Assembly: GCF_000187245.1 (NCBI RefSeq)
Contig: NC_027866.1
Coordinates: forward strand, 488,411 to 552,410
Source of the DNA: Ogataea parapolymorpha DL-1
Lineage: Eukaryota > Ascomycota > Pichiomycetes > Pichiales > Pichiaceae
DNA length: 64,000 nt
Reading direction: 5' to 3'
In this document: piece by piece, positions 16,811 through 26,116 of the stretch
Layout of the letters: each line of letters starts with the position of its first letter
Numbering within the stretch: position 1 is the first letter of the stretch
Program-made: the position numbers and the translations under genes
The notes under the pieces: generated by a model
Database searches by the model: none
Told to the model about the DNA's origin: nothing
The model's input: the letters and a program-made list of their open reading frames with translations, nothing else

Positions 16811-19561
16811 ATGTTGAAGACCTTTCATAGAAGCGTGTGCACAAATATATCGAGGTTTTTAACTCGTCCTAAATATCAAGCACTGCCGTTCCGACACGCG
16901 GGTGTGCATGTAAAAATATATAAAGTGGCAAATCCATACGGGGTCAAAAATTTACACTACTGCTCGCACGCTACTATGAGCCCTCCACAGAGACAGGTTT
17001 TGCCTGCAAATGTCAAGCCAGTTCACTACGATCTGAGTCTGAAGCCTGATCTGACCACTTTCAAGTTTAATGGAGAGGTCACCATCGACCTGAACGTGAA
17101 GGAAACAAGCAACTTTATCGAGCTTCACACTCTGGAGCTCGAGCTTTCTGAGGTGCAATTGAGCACTAAGGAAGGAAAAGTGGCTCCTAAGGAGACATCC
17201 TACTCCAAGGATGACCAGTCAACGACGTTCAAATTTGGCGACAACGTCCTGAAGGCGGGAGAGTCCGTCCAATTGTCCATCAAGTTTATTGGTGAATTGA
17301 ACGACAAATTGAGCGGATTTTACAGGTCTTCGTACACGGAGAACGGCCAGACCAAGTACCTGGCTACGACACAGATGGAGGCCACGGACTGCAGACGGGC
17401 TTTTCCGTGTTTCGACGAGCCTAACTTGAAGGCCACTTTTTCCATCTCCATTGTTGCCGACAAGGAGTACACCTGTTTGTCGAACATGGACGTGAAGGAG
17501 GAGAAGTCTGTTTCCGAGACCCAGAAAAAGGTCGTTTTCAACACGACTCCGCCTATGTCTACGTATTTGGTTGCGTTTATTGTCGGAGACCTGAAATACG
17601 TGGAGTCCAAGTACAAGTTCAGAGATATTCCTGTCAGAGTGTACACCACGCCGGGCTACGAGAAGGAGGGTCAATATTCTGCAGAATTGGCCGCCAAGGC
17701 TCTTGAATACTACGAAAAGGTGTTCGACATTCCATATCCGCTGCCAAAGATGGACATGGTTGGTATCCACGACTTCTCGGCGGGTGCCATGGAAAACTGG
17801 GGTTTGGTCACCTACAGAATGGTTGATCTGCTGGTGAATGAGACCAAGACCAATCTGGCCACCAAGCTGCGTGTTTCTGAGGTTGTTGCTCATGAATTGG
17901 CACATCAATGGTTTGGAAACATCTGTACGATGGATTTCTGGGACTCTCTGTGGTTGAACGAGAGTTTTGCTACCTACATGTCGTGGAAGTGCTGTGATCA
18001 CTTTGAGAAGGATTGGAAGATCTGGGAGAACTTTGTTGGCGACTCGTTGCAGATGGCTCTTTCGCTGGATGCTTTGAGATCGTCACACCCGATTGAAGTT
18101 CCTGTTGCGCATGCCGACGAAATCAACCAGATTTTCGACGCCATCTCGTATGAAAAGGGATCCTCTGTTCTTAGAATGCTTGCTAACTACCTCGGCGAGG
18201 AGACTTTCATCAAGGGCGTCTCTCACTACGTGAAAAAACACATGTACGCCAACGCTGTGACCGAGGACCTGTGGGCCTCGTTGTCTGAGGTGTCAGGCAA
18301 GGACGTCCAATCCACGATGAACATCTGGACCAAGAAAGTCGGCTATCCATTGGTGCAGGTGTCTGAGAAAAACGGCAAGGTGACCATCAGACAGCACAGA
18401 TACCTCACTACCGGTGATGTCAAGCCAGAGGACGACACCACCGTGTATCCGATCTTTTTGAGCATCAGGACCGACGACGGTGTCAAGGAGTTTGTGTTTG
18501 ACAAGAAGGAGCAGGAGCTGGACCTCAAGAGCTCTGACTTCTTCAAGCTCAACAGCGACACCACCGGTGTGTTCAGAGTGAACTACGAGCCGGAAAGATG
18601 GCAGGCTCTAGGTGCTGCCGCCGACAAGCTCTCTGTCGAGGACAGAATCGGTCTTGTTGCCGACGCTGGTGCGCTGTCGGTCTCTGGCTACTCCAAGACC
18701 ACCAACCTGCTTTCTCTGACGTCGCACTTCAAGAATGAGCCATCGTTCTTTGTGTGGTCCGAGATGATTGCCAGAATTGGTGCCGTCAAGCGCGCCTGGC
18801 TCTTTGAAGACGAGAGCATCAAGGAGGGTCTCAAGGCCCTGGTCAGAAGCCTTGTGAGTGACAAGTGCCACAAGGCCGGCTGGAAATTCGACTCGTCCGA
18901 GTCCTTCCTTGAACAGAGACTCAAGGCACTGCTATTCAGCGCTGCTGCTGCCAACGGCGACCAAAAGGTTATTGACGCTGCCAAGAATCTGTTTGCAGGC
19001 TACATTGCCAACGAGAAGTCAGAGTTAGACCCTAACCTCAGAGGAACGGTGTTCAGCGTTGCCGCAACTCACGGCTCCAAAAAAGAGTTCGAGGCGCTCG
19101 TCAATTTGTACAAAGAGACACCGCTCGCGGACGAAAAACAAGAGGTGCTGGCCAGTCTCGGCAAGTTTGAGGACAAAGAGCTGCTCACCAAGGTCACCGA
19201 CATGCTTTTGAACGGAACTATCAGAACTCAGGACGTGATCAGACCAATGGCTGGCATGGCTACTCACAGAGCCGGTGTCGAGCACCTGTGGGACTTTGTG
19301 ACCAGCAGATGGGACGAGATTGTGAAGGCCATCCCTGCATCGCTGACTTTGCTGGCGTACGTGGTGGATTGTGCCACACGCGGATTCACCACCAAGGAGC
19401 AATACCAAAAGGTGGAGGAGTTCTTCAAAGACAAAGACACCAAGGCGTTCGACCAGAAACTTGCCCAGGCTTTGGAGTCGATTGAGTCCAGAGCTAAATG
19501 GGTCAGCAGAGACTCCAAGGACGTTGCTGACTGGCTTAAGGTTAACGGTTACTCATCCTAG
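16811..19561 (+). CDS. APE2: M1-family zinc aminopeptidase (APE2/AAP1), two possible starts
   Basis: 916 residues from ATG 16811, or 861 from ATG 16976 (MSPPQRQVLP), which is the usual start point of the conserved domain. Landmarks are GAMENWGLVTYR (substrate-binding exopeptidase motif) and HELAHQWFGN with the downstream NESFATY Glu, forming the HExxH-E zinc site. A C-terminal helical ERAP1-like domain follows. The 55-residue extension is basic (MLKTFHRSVCTNISRF) and looks like a mitochondrial presequence, as in S. cerevisiae Ape2; the short form resembles cytosolic Aap1 (856 residues). It probably hydrolyses N-terminal Leu, Lys or Arg from peptides. Confidence 0.9.
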   Translation: MLKTFHRSVCTNISRFLTRPKYQALPFRHAGVHVKIYKVANPYGVKNLHYCSHATMSPPQRQVLPANVKPVHYDLSLKPDLTTFKFNGEVTIDLNVKETSNFIELHTLELELSEVQLSTKEGKVAPKETSYSKDDQSTTFKFGDNVLKAGESVQLSIKFIGELNDKLSGFYRSSYTENGQTKYLATTQMEATDCRRAFPCFDEPNLKATFSISIVADKEYTCLSNMDVKEEKSVSETQKKVVFNTTPPMSTYLVAFIVGDLKYVESKYKFRDIPVRVYTTPGYEKEGQYSAELAAKALEYYEKVFDIPYPLPKMDMVGIHDFSAGAMENWGLVTYRMVDLLVNETKTNLATKLRVSEVVAHELAHQWFGNICTMDFWDSLWLNESFATYMSWKCCDHFEKDWKIWENFVGDSLQMALSLDALRSSHPIEVPVAHADEINQIFDAISYEKGSSVLRMLANYLGEETFIKGVSHYVKKHMYANAVTEDLWASLSEVSGKDVQSTMNIWTKKVGYPLVQVSEKNGKVTIRQHRYLTTGDVKPEDDTTVYPIFLSIRTDDGVKEFVFDKKEQELDLKSSDFFKLNSDTTGVFRVNYEPERWQALGAAADKLSVEDRIGLVADAGALSVSGYSKTTNLLSLTSHFKNEPSFFVWSEMIARIGAVKRAWLFEDESIKEGLKALVRSLVSDKCHKAGWKFDSSESFLEQRLKALLFSAAAANGDQKVIDAAKNLFAGYIANEKSELDPNLRGTVFSVAATHGSKKEFEALVNLYKETPLADEKQEVLASLGKFEDKELLTKVTDMLLNGTIRTQDVIRPMAGMATHRAGVEHLWDFVTSRWDEIVKAIPASLTLLAYVVDCATRGFTTKEQYQKVEEFFKDKDTKAFDQKLAQALESIESRAKWVSRDSKDVADWLKVNGYSS

Positions 19562-19702
19562 GGTTGCGTGGTTTACGTCATCACTTACGTACACAAAAAA
19601 TAAACTAGCACTACGAAAACCCTGCCTCAGGTGGATCCCTTGTTGCCCCCATCTGATTATCCCTAAATTCTTTTGTTTATCTGTAAACCCGATTTATTGA
19701 TT

Positions 19703-20338
19703 ATGGAGAGGGAGATGTCCAAGAGTAACGCCGCCTCGTCCACGCCCAACGTTAAGGGCTCTGATTGGCTGATCTTGAGGCCGGCGAGTGCCCCCAAACA
19801 GCAGACGACTAGCGAGTTGATCACCCCAATGTCAGCCAGGGAGCATGCTGTTTCCAAGATACCAGTTATCACCCCCAAAGCCAATAAGGTGGTTTCAAGA
19901 GCGTCGAACGAGTGGGCTGGCCACGGAATCAGGTTCAATGAGTTTGTTAACGACACATCGTTGACCCCCGTTAACGTCTTTGGCAGAGCCGCTACTGCTG
20001 GGTCTACTACGACGGCGGCCACCGTGGGGACGAAACTAAATTCCAACGAGCTGAGAGAAGACGACTCTGTTTCGTGTATTACCAACTCGTCAACTTCGAC
20101 GCCTTGCAACCCCAAAAAACGCAAACTAGAGGCGGAGCCGCTGCCATTCTTCTCGTACAAGAGACCAGAGTATGGATTACAAGAGAGCTCGATGTCGAAA
20201 AAAATGCGCGACCCCGAGATGGCAGCATGGATCAATGAATCGCTAGAAACGATCCAGGATTACGAGAAAATCGTGGAAAAGGTGATTTGTCTGAGAAACA
20301 AGTTTAACAAACTGCTCTCGCCAGAGACCGAACCTTAA
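19703..20338 (+). CDS. Hypothetical 211-residue hydrophilic protein
   Basis: Starts at ATG 19703. It is Ser/Thr/Pro-rich and largely disordered, with SDWLILRPASAPKQ and NEWAGHGIRFNEFVNDTSLTPVNVFG as the more structured pieces, a basic NPKKRKLEAE that resembles a nuclear localisation signal, and a short C-terminal helix (ETIQDYEKIVEKVICLRNKFNKL). I do not recognise it. The probable NLS suggests a nuclear protein. It converges on RPS17, with 56 bp between stops. Confidence 0.6.
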   Translation: MEREMSKSNAASSTPNVKGSDWLILRPASAPKQQTTSELITPMSAREHAVSKIPVITPKANKVVSRASNEWAGHGIRFNEFVNDTSLTPVNVFGRAATAGSTTTAATVGTKLNSNELREDDSVSCITNSSTSTPCNPKKRKLEAEPLPFFSYKRPEYGLQESSMSKKMRDPEMAAWINESLETIQDYEKIVEKVICLRNKFNKLLSPETEP

Positions 20339-20394
20339 TTTGCTATAGTTGTTTATTCTGTGAGATACACAATATTAAACAGGAAGTGTGTTGC

Positions 20395-20858
20395 TTACTT
20401 TCTGTATCTTCTGAGACCTCTGTTAGCAGAGACAGCGATCACGGAGGCTGGGACCTTGAAGCCAAGGGATTTGATCATTTCGTCGGTGTCGGCATCGATG
20501 TGGAGCTGGCCCTTGTTCTTCTTCAAGTCCAAGGCCGACACTTCTGGGACGTATTGGTCCTTTCTTTCTCTCTCTTCCTCTTGCAACTTGAACGAAATAC
20601 CTCTGACTGGACCCTTTTGAATTCTCTTCATCAAGTGAGTGGTGTAACCAGCGATCTTGTTTCTCAATCTCTTGGACTGGATCTCGGCGATTTCACTGGT
20701 CAATCTCTTGTTGACCTCAAAGTCCAAGGTCAATTTTGGATAGTATTTCTCGATGAGAACCTTGGAGGCTCTCTTGACGGTCTTGGTTCTAACTCTACCC
20801 TGAACATGTTAGTCTTTGGGGTTCCACTTGCTATAGCCAGCTAGCGCCTACTTACCAT
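20395..20858 (-). CDS. RPS17: 40S ribosomal protein eS17 (RPS17), spliced after ATG
   Basis: Exon 1 is the ATG at 20858-20856; exon 2 is 20799-20395. The product is 135 residues (S. cerevisiae 136), starting [14 protein letters not shown] and containing [20 protein letters not shown] and [19 protein letters not shown], which are nearly identical to yeast Rps17. The 56-nt intron directly follows ATG, as in many yeast ribosomal protein genes. It diverges from ADA2 across 210 bp that contain a TCACGTGA box. S. cerevisiae RPS17B (YDR447C) and ADA2 (YDR448W) are likewise neighbours. Confidence 0.97.
20800..20855 (-). other. RPS17: 56-nt intron after the RPS17 start codon
   Basis: Minus strand: donor GTAAGT (20855-20850), branch point GACTAAC, acceptor TTCAG ending at 20800. 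The branch A is 9 nt from the final G. Phase 0 after ATG. It is required to join the initiator to the GRVRTKT start of the conserved protein. Confidence 0.93.
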
Positions 20859-20939
20859 TTTGTGATGTTAGTTTTCAATCCTGGTAAAGAAATTTTTCAC
20901 AGGACTGAACCAAAAATGCGATTTTGGCCCGCCGTTACA

Positions 20940-20947
20940 TCACGTGA
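20940..20947. promoter_or_regulatory. TCACGTGA (Cbf1-type E-box) in the RPS17/ADA2 promoter
   Basis: An 8-bp palindrome TCACGTGA, 82 bp upstream of the RPS17 ATG. The same octamer lies 75 bp upstream of RPS18. Cbf1 with Tbf1 drives ribosomal protein genes in Candida albicans and other non-Saccharomyces yeasts, so a Cbf1 site is plausible. Confidence 0.6.
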
Positions 20948-21068
20948 TACTTTCCCAATTTTTTTTACCCGTAACTTTATTGCTTATTACAATTCCCGTA
21001 CAAGGTCCCACCCGCATTACGTACATCGGGGGCGAAAATATAAATAGTGCCAAACATCCCGCTTTCCA

Positions 21069-22373
21069 ATGGCCAAGTTCCACTGCGACGTCTGCTCGTC
21101 GGACTGCACACGCCGTGTGCGTATACGGTGCGCAGTTTGTGCCGACTATGACCTCTGTGTGCCGTGTTTTGCCAAGGGCGAAAGTTCTGGCAAGCACAAG
21201 CCGTACCACGACTACCAGGTAATCGAACAACACCAATATCCGATTTTTGACGAGGATTGGGGAGCCGACGAGGAGCTACTACTGATAGAAGGCTGTCAGA
21301 CTCTTGGGCTGGGTAATTGGCAAGATATCAGCGACTTCATCGGAGGTCGGTCTAAGGAGGAAGTTGGAAAACATTACGAGGAATATTACCTAAACTCTCC
21401 GTGCTATCCCATTCCTGATCTTAATAAAACCTTTGAGCATGTTTCCACGTCGTCGTTCCTGCGCAAACGCAAACAGCGCCTCGACTCACGGAAGAACCTG
21501 CCCCTGCCCCCACCGAAAAAGGTGCTTACCTCAAAACCGTTGTGCTCGGACATTCAAAAGTATATGCCCGGCAGACTGGAGTTCGAAGAGGAAGCAGATG
21601 ACGAGGCAGAGAAGGTTGTGCAGGACATGGTTTTCGAAGGAGACGAGACAAAGGAGGACATTGAACTCAAGTTGACGATACTGGATATCTACAACTCGAA
21701 GCTGACGATGCGAGCCGAACGCAAACGGCTCATGCTGAAAAACAACTTGCTGGATTACCGAAACAACATAGCTATTGACAAAAAACGGACAAAGGAGGAG
21801 CGCGAATTGTACAACAAACTGAAGGCCTTTGCGCGGATAATGACGCCGGAGGATTTCAAGGAGTTCACCGATGACATGCTGAGCGAAGTGCGCATCCGCA
21901 ACCGGATCCAGCAGCTGCAGGAATGGCGTCGCAACGGTGTGATGTCATTCGAGGGCGGTGCAAAGTACGAAAAGGACAAGATCAGCAGGCTATCTCGCGT
22001 GAATCTTGGCATTGCTACTGCCCCTATTACTTCTGGCAGAGAACGGCATACGTTGAACTCTGTTCGGTCCACGTCAAGACACCAGACTCCTTCATTTGAT
22101 GGTAACCCCAAGAAGCGCGGGAACCAGCCGCTGGACATTTCGCAGGCGCTCGACTATGACCTGTTGTCGGACGAGGAGAAGGTTTTATGTTCGAACCTTC
22201 GCATACTGCCGAAGCCATATTTGGCAATCAAGGAGACATTTTTCCGCGAGCTGCTACGCACGGGAGGTGTCTTGAAGCGCAAGATTGCCAAGGAGCTAAT
22301 CAAGATAGATCCGGCAAAGACGATGAAAATATACGATTTTTTTGTGCAACAGAAATGGTGCAATGCTACATAG
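21069..22373 (+). CDS. ADA2: Transcriptional adaptor ADA2 (SAGA/ADA complexes)
   Basis: 434 residues, the same as S. cerevisiae Ada2. An N-terminal ZZ zinc finger (CDVCSSDCTRRVRIRCAVCADYDLCVPCF) is followed by a SANT domain at about 65-112 (DEDWGADEELLLIEGC, GNWQDISDFIGGRSKEE), a long charged helical middle, and a C-terminal SWIRM domain (about 350-434) ending IYDFFVQQKW. Ada2 stimulates the Gcn5 acetyltransferase on nucleosomes. It sits between RPS17 and UTP6, exactly as YDR447-449 in S. cerevisiae. Confidence 0.96.
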   Translation: MAKFHCDVCSSDCTRRVRIRCAVCADYDLCVPCFAKGESSGKHKPYHDYQVIEQHQYPIFDEDWGADEELLLIEGCQTLGLGNWQDISDFIGGRSKEEVGKHYEEYYLNSPCYPIPDLNKTFEHVSTSSFLRKRKQRLDSRKNLPLPPPKKVLTSKPLCSDIQKYMPGRLEFEEEADDEAEKVVQDMVFEGDETKEDIELKLTILDIYNSKLTMRAERKRLMLKNNLLDYRNNIAIDKKRTKEERELYNKLKAFARIMTPEDFKEFTDDMLSEVRIRNRIQQLQEWRRNGVMSFEGGAKYEKDKISRLSRVNLGIATAPITSGRERHTLNSVRSTSRHQTPSFDGNPKKRGNQPLDISQALDYDLLSDEEKVLCSNLRILPKPYLAIKETFFRELLRTGGVLKRKIAKELIKIDPAKTMKIYDFFVQQKWCNAT

Positions 22374-22456
22374 TGTATTATACTGTACGATAGGAAAAAA
22401 TAATTAAAGGTGAATAATTTTTTAAAAAAATTTAAGATAATTCAGCATTTTTCACC

Positions 22457-23683
22457 ATGTCTAAGTCTCGCTACTTTTTGGAGCAAAGCGTTCCTGAGCT
22501 GCAGGATCTTGAGCGTAAGAAGCTCTTCACAAGAAAAGAGATTACGATGATCATGAGAAGGCGTACCGACTTCGAACAAAGGATTGCCGGCCGAGGATCC
22601 AAACCTATGGATTTTCTTGCGTATGCCCAGTACGAGAAGAATTTGGAGAAGCTGAGACGCAAACGTTACAATAGAATGAAGCCGTTAATTGACACCAAGC
22701 CGTCTGTGTCGGACTGGGCGTCCAGTCGGCGGATTTTCTTCATTTTCGAGCGTGGAGTCAACAAGTTCCCCAAAAGCATGGATCTGTGGTCGTCTTACCT
22801 GAAGTTTGCCCGCAAAAACGGCTCTGTTAAGGTGGTGTACTCGATCTACTCAAAATTGTTGCAATTACAGCCGAAAAATATCAACGTCTGGTTTTCTGCT
22901 GCCAGCTACGAATTTGAACAGAACAGAAACGTCAAGTCCGCCAGAAACCTGTTCAAAAGATGTGTGAGATTCAATCCAGAGAGCAGCGAGGTCTGGCAGG
23001 AATTTATTAAGCTGGAACTGACGTACTTGTCCAAATTGCTACTCAGAAGAAAATTGCTCAAGATAATTACCGAACAGCAGCAGATCCAGGACTTGAAAGA
23101 AAATGAGGCAGGCAATTTCGACGGAGACGACATGATCAGCCTGATTCCAGACACAGAGCTCAACGACGAGCTCAATAAACTGCCAGAAATGAACATCGAC
23201 GTGCTTGGAACCGCAGAAACCAACCCGGTGCTCAAGGGAGACCTCGTGCTGGCCATCTTCGACGTTGCCGTGCACGCGATCCAGAAAAACGTCCAGCTGT
23301 CCGAGGACAAGTTTGCCAAAGTGTGGGACTTCTGTACCAGAGTGCTCACCCTGATCGACAACTACGACATCCTCGACAGACTGTACCTGGCAAACCACGT
23401 TGTCGAGTGGCTGGCACATGACCATGGTCACGTGCCAAAGGTGATCCTGTTGCAGCTGTTGCTGCCGCTACGGTACGTGCAGCTGGGCGACGCCGAGTTT
23501 GTGAACACGCTGCAGAGCTCGGTCAAGACATACCAGTCGTGGGCTACGCGGGCCAAGGTGGAGGCGGCCGTGAAAGACGAGGTGAAACATCTCTACACCG
23601 ACTACATCACGCAGCAGTACCTGAGCAGGGCTGACGGCGAGGTGAAACAGATCCTGACACTGCTTGTGAAGAAACTGAAATAA
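22457..23683 (+). CDS. UTP6: U3 snoRNP-associated protein UTP6
   Basis: 408 residues (S. cerevisiae 440). The N terminus RYFLEQSVPELQDLERKKLFTRKEI is the conserved Utp6 start, followed by HAT repeats (DLWSSYLKFARKNGSVKVVYSIYSKLL and NVWFSAASYEFEQNRNVKSARNLFKR). Utp6 belongs to the UtpB subcomplex of the small-subunit processome that matures 18S rRNA in the nucleolus. The stop codon abuts the stop codon of the opposite-strand gene with no spacer. Confidence 0.92.
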   Translation: MSKSRYFLEQSVPELQDLERKKLFTRKEITMIMRRRTDFEQRIAGRGSKPMDFLAYAQYEKNLEKLRRKRYNRMKPLIDTKPSVSDWASSRRIFFIFERGVNKFPKSMDLWSSYLKFARKNGSVKVVYSIYSKLLQLQPKNINVWFSAASYEFEQNRNVKSARNLFKRCVRFNPESSEVWQEFIKLELTYLSKLLLRRKLLKIITEQQQIQDLKENEAGNFDGDDMISLIPDTELNDELNKLPEMNIDVLGTAETNPVLKGDLVLAIFDVAVHAIQKNVQLSEDKFAKVWDFCTRVLTLIDNYDILDRLYLANHVVEWLAHDHGHVPKVILLQLLLPLRYVQLGDAEFVNTLQSSVKTYQSWATRAKVEAAVKDEVKHLYTDYITQQYLSRADGEVKQILTLLVKKLK

Positions 23684-24430
23684 TCAATCCACCTTATTTA
23701 GGTCGCTGAGCTGGATTTTTTTCGAGATCCGTTTGTATCCGAGGCCAATGGCCACGACGGCCCCAACGACGAGCGACCCGGCGCAATACGTGGCGATGAT
23801 AAGCGGGCTGTGGTGCTTTGGGAACCGGAGGAAGGTCATTCCGGAAGCGTCGGTGTCCTTGTTTCCATTGGCGAGCCATTTGACGTCGAATTTGAGCGGC
23901 ACAGAGTCGCCGATGATGACCTTTGTGGTGTTGAGCGAGCTGGACCAAGCCGTTCCCGAGACTATTTGGTTGTCTCTTGTCATGAAAAGCACGTTGACGT
24001 TTGGGTCCAGATCGAAGTGCGACTCCTCGACCACGCCACGGAATTGGAACACGATCGGCACGCTGACGCCAGATTTCGGTTTGACGTCCACCTTGCACGA
24101 GAACGGAGCGTCGTTATGTAGATATAATTGGAATAGATGGTATATTTCGTCCTCAAATTTGACGGTGCACTCGATCTGCTCGTCGTGGCCGTATTTCAAC
24201 GCCAGCGGTTTGGCCGTCTCCTGGCACTTGAGAAAGTCTGCGTAGACAACGTTTCCCTGCGAGTCGAACTTATGCTCTCCGTTGTCGATTTGCCGGGCAT
24301 TGCACTGCAGTGGGACGGCGTCGTTAGGCGCGTAGACGGGCAGCTTGGATATATCGTCTTCTGGATCCGGGAATGGGCGGATTCTGCCTGCCAGCGCGGA
24401 GCCGACTAGCAGCAGAAGAGGAAACAACAT
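23684..24430 (-). CDS. Predicted type I membrane glycoprotein of the secretory pathway, unknown
   Basis: 248 residues. A cleavable signal peptide (MLFPLLLLVGSALAG) leads into a lumenal region of about 190 residues with three or four Cys (LQCNARQ, FLKCQE, IECTVKF, FSCKVDV). One membrane segment (LIIATYCAGSLVVGAVVAIGLGY) follows, with a short basic cytosolic tail. The beta-rich lumenal part resembles ER-resident accessory proteins, but I cannot name the family. It converges on UTP6 with adjacent stop codons, so the 3' UTRs must overlap. Confidence 0.7.
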   Translation of the reverse strand: MLFPLLLLVGSALAGRIRPFPDPEDDISKLPVYAPNDAVPLQCNARQIDNGEHKFDSQGNVVYADFLKCQETAKPLALKYGHDEQIECTVKFEDEIYHLFQLYLHNDAPFSCKVDVKPKSGVSVPIVFQFRGVVEESHFDLDPNVNVLFMTRDNQIVSGTAWSSSLNTTKVIIGDSVPLKFDVKWLANGNKDTDASGMTFLRFPKHHSPLIIATYCAGSLVVGAVVAIGLGYKRISKKIQLSDLNKVD

Positions 24431-24566
24431 CGACAGATAAATGTAAAATAAATGTTAGCAACAGAAAAATTAAAAAAAAAAAGAAGAGCCAAACCCGTGC
24501 AATCAGGATCTGGATTTCACAAGCTCACAGGTGCTGATATAGTACAAATACATAAAGCTAAGACAC

Positions 24567-25481
24567 TCACTTGGCCATGGTCATCATCTCGAGCTCGCTC
24601 GGATTGGTGATGTGTCTGAGACACTTCTTCTTGGCCTTTTGGGACCGCCAGTGCGCGGTGAGACCGTCCTTACGTTTGAAACTCTTGCCACAACCCCATT
24701 CCTCGCCGTTCTTGAGCACTCCACCGCACACAAAGCCGCCGTCGTTCTTGTGCTGGTTGGTCTCGTGGCGTCTGCGGTCGCTGTGACGCGCAAAGAACTG
24801 CTTGCACTTGTCGCATTGGAACGGCTTGCGGTGCTCGTGGGTGGACTGGATGTGCGAGTTGAGGTTCATTTTCCGCGAAAACGTTTTGCCACAGCCCGAA
24901 AACGGACACGCAAACGTCCGGGGCTGTTTTCTCGAGCCCTGGCCGCCATACTTGCCCGGCGGCGACGGAAGCCCGCCGTTCGAGGACTCCACCATCCCCT
25001 GTTTCGCGCCGTCGATGCGCAGCGCGATGTCGGCCGCTTTTCTCGACCAGTCGATCGAGTTCTCGTCCTCTTTTTGGGCCTTGCCGCCGGGAATCGACTG
25101 GTACGGCACCGAGTTCGCCAGCGTGAACAGCGGGTTGTCCTGCTGCGTGGCCGGATTCGAGCTGCCCGACTCGGACGCGCCCTGCTGCGACGACGAGTGC
25201 TGCGCAAAGGGGAACAGGTTGGCGATATATTTGGAGTCTGCGCCAGCCATCTCGATCGGCGGCAGCTTTTTATGGTCCTCGCGCAAATGCGACGTCGACG
25301 AGGGATAGTACAGCGGCTGCGACTGGTGCTGGCCCATAAGAGACCCGGGGTTTTTTTGTAAACTTGGTAATTGAGGCTGTGTTGTTGTGCCTGCCGGAGC
25401 GTCCTGCGAATATTGCAATAAATCCGGCTGGCCCTCCGCCTTGAGCGCCGGATCTGTGGTGAGATTCTGGTCGTCGTTCAT
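24567..25481 (-). CDS. C2H2 zinc-finger transcription factor of the Crz1/Crz2 type
   Basis: 304 residues. A disordered Gln/Ser-rich N terminus of about 185 residues precedes three fingers: CPFSGCGKTFSRKMNLNSHIQSTH, CDKCKQFFARHSDRRRHETNQH, and an atypical third, FVCGGVLKNGEEWGCGKSFKRKDGLTAHW. The CGG(x)LK(N/D)G..WGCGK.F third finger is characteristic of calcineurin-regulated Crz1-like factors. The small size and lack of an obvious calcineurin docking motif leave open a Crz2-like or unrelated role. The tail is basic. Confidence 0.72.
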   Translation of the reverse strand: MNDDQNLTTDPALKAEGQPDLLQYSQDAPAGTTTQPQLPSLQKNPGSLMGQHQSQPLYYPSSTSHLREDHKKLPPIEMAGADSKYIANLFPFAQHSSSQQGASESGSSNPATQQDNPLFTLANSVPYQSIPGGKAQKEDENSIDWSRKAADIALRIDGAKQGMVESSNGGLPSPPGKYGGQGSRKQPRTFACPFSGCGKTFSRKMNLNSHIQSTHEHRKPFQCDKCKQFFARHSDRRRHETNQHKNDGGFVCGGVLKNGEEWGCGKSFKRKDGLTAHWRSQKAKKKCLRHITNPSELEMMTMAK

Positions 25482-25547
25482 TGCCAGATCTGTGCGATAC
25501 TAGGAGGCCGTACTTGTGATTAAAAACAAGGCTGGAAAAAACAAGGC

Positions 25548-26075
25548 TCAACACATTTTTGGGCGGAGGCGTATTATGTAAGCGGAGACAGAAAGTGCAA
25601 GTACGGCGACGGAGACCACGTACCCCAAGATGGGCCAGAGATCTGTAGGGAGTACGTGCACCTCACTCACGTGCATCTCCAGACGGACGTCCTTCAAATA
25701 CCGCCGCGACTGCTCCGCGTTGGTACTATAGTAGTCCGGAACCACGGTTATGAGCACGGCGGCGTCGATCTGGCGGAGGTCGACGTTGACGGGGGCCGTG
25801 GCCGACCAGCACAGCTTGGCGAAGTGCGGTGTAGGGCGGAGGTCGTTCGTGGCCAGCCGCAGCTGGACCTGCTGGCCGTTTTCCGACGGCGCCACGTGCG
25901 TCAGCGGGTCGAGCGACACGGACAGCACGTTCAGGCCGAGCTGAAGTGGCTGGACATCGTCAGGAGCCGTGGCGTGAGAATTATCGCCGTGCACGGGCAC
26001 AAACTGCAGCGTTTCCGTGTTTGCGAGCGCCAACGACCACCAAGCAAGACAGAGCACGAGCTGAATATATTTCAT
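25548..26075 (-). CDS. Small ER membrane protein, possibly PGA1-like
   Basis: 175 residues: a signal peptide (MKYIQLVLCLAWWSLALANTE), a lumenal region starting TLQFVPVHG, and one C-terminal membrane segment (LGYVVSVAVLALSVSAYII) with a tiny basic tail. Size, topology and the NTETL start after the signal peptide recall Pga1, the partner of the GPI mannosyltransferase II Gpi18, but similarity is too weak by eye to be sure. It diverges from the next gene with only 41 bp between the start codons. Confidence 0.55.
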   Translation of the reverse strand: MKYIQLVLCLAWWSLALANTETLQFVPVHGDNSHATAPDDVQPLQLGLNVLSVSLDPLTHVAPSENGQQVQLRLATNDLRPTPHFAKLCWSATAPVNVDLRQIDAAVLITVVPDYYSTNAEQSRRYLKDVRLEMHVSEVHVLPTDLWPILGYVVSVAVLALSVSAYIIRLRPKMC

Positions 26076-26116
26076 ATTCGATAACGAGACACACCTGGCA
26101 CCGGTGTTTTTGTTTT

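Noticed and set aside
17219..18001. 260-codon minus-strand frame within the aminopeptidase gene
   Set aside because: Shadow of the zinc-site region of the M1 peptidase; no independent support.
24612..25361. 249-codon plus-strand frame over the zinc-finger gene
   Set aside because: Antisense shadow of a well-supported C2H2 protein; Arg/Leu/Val-rich composition is typical of such shadows.
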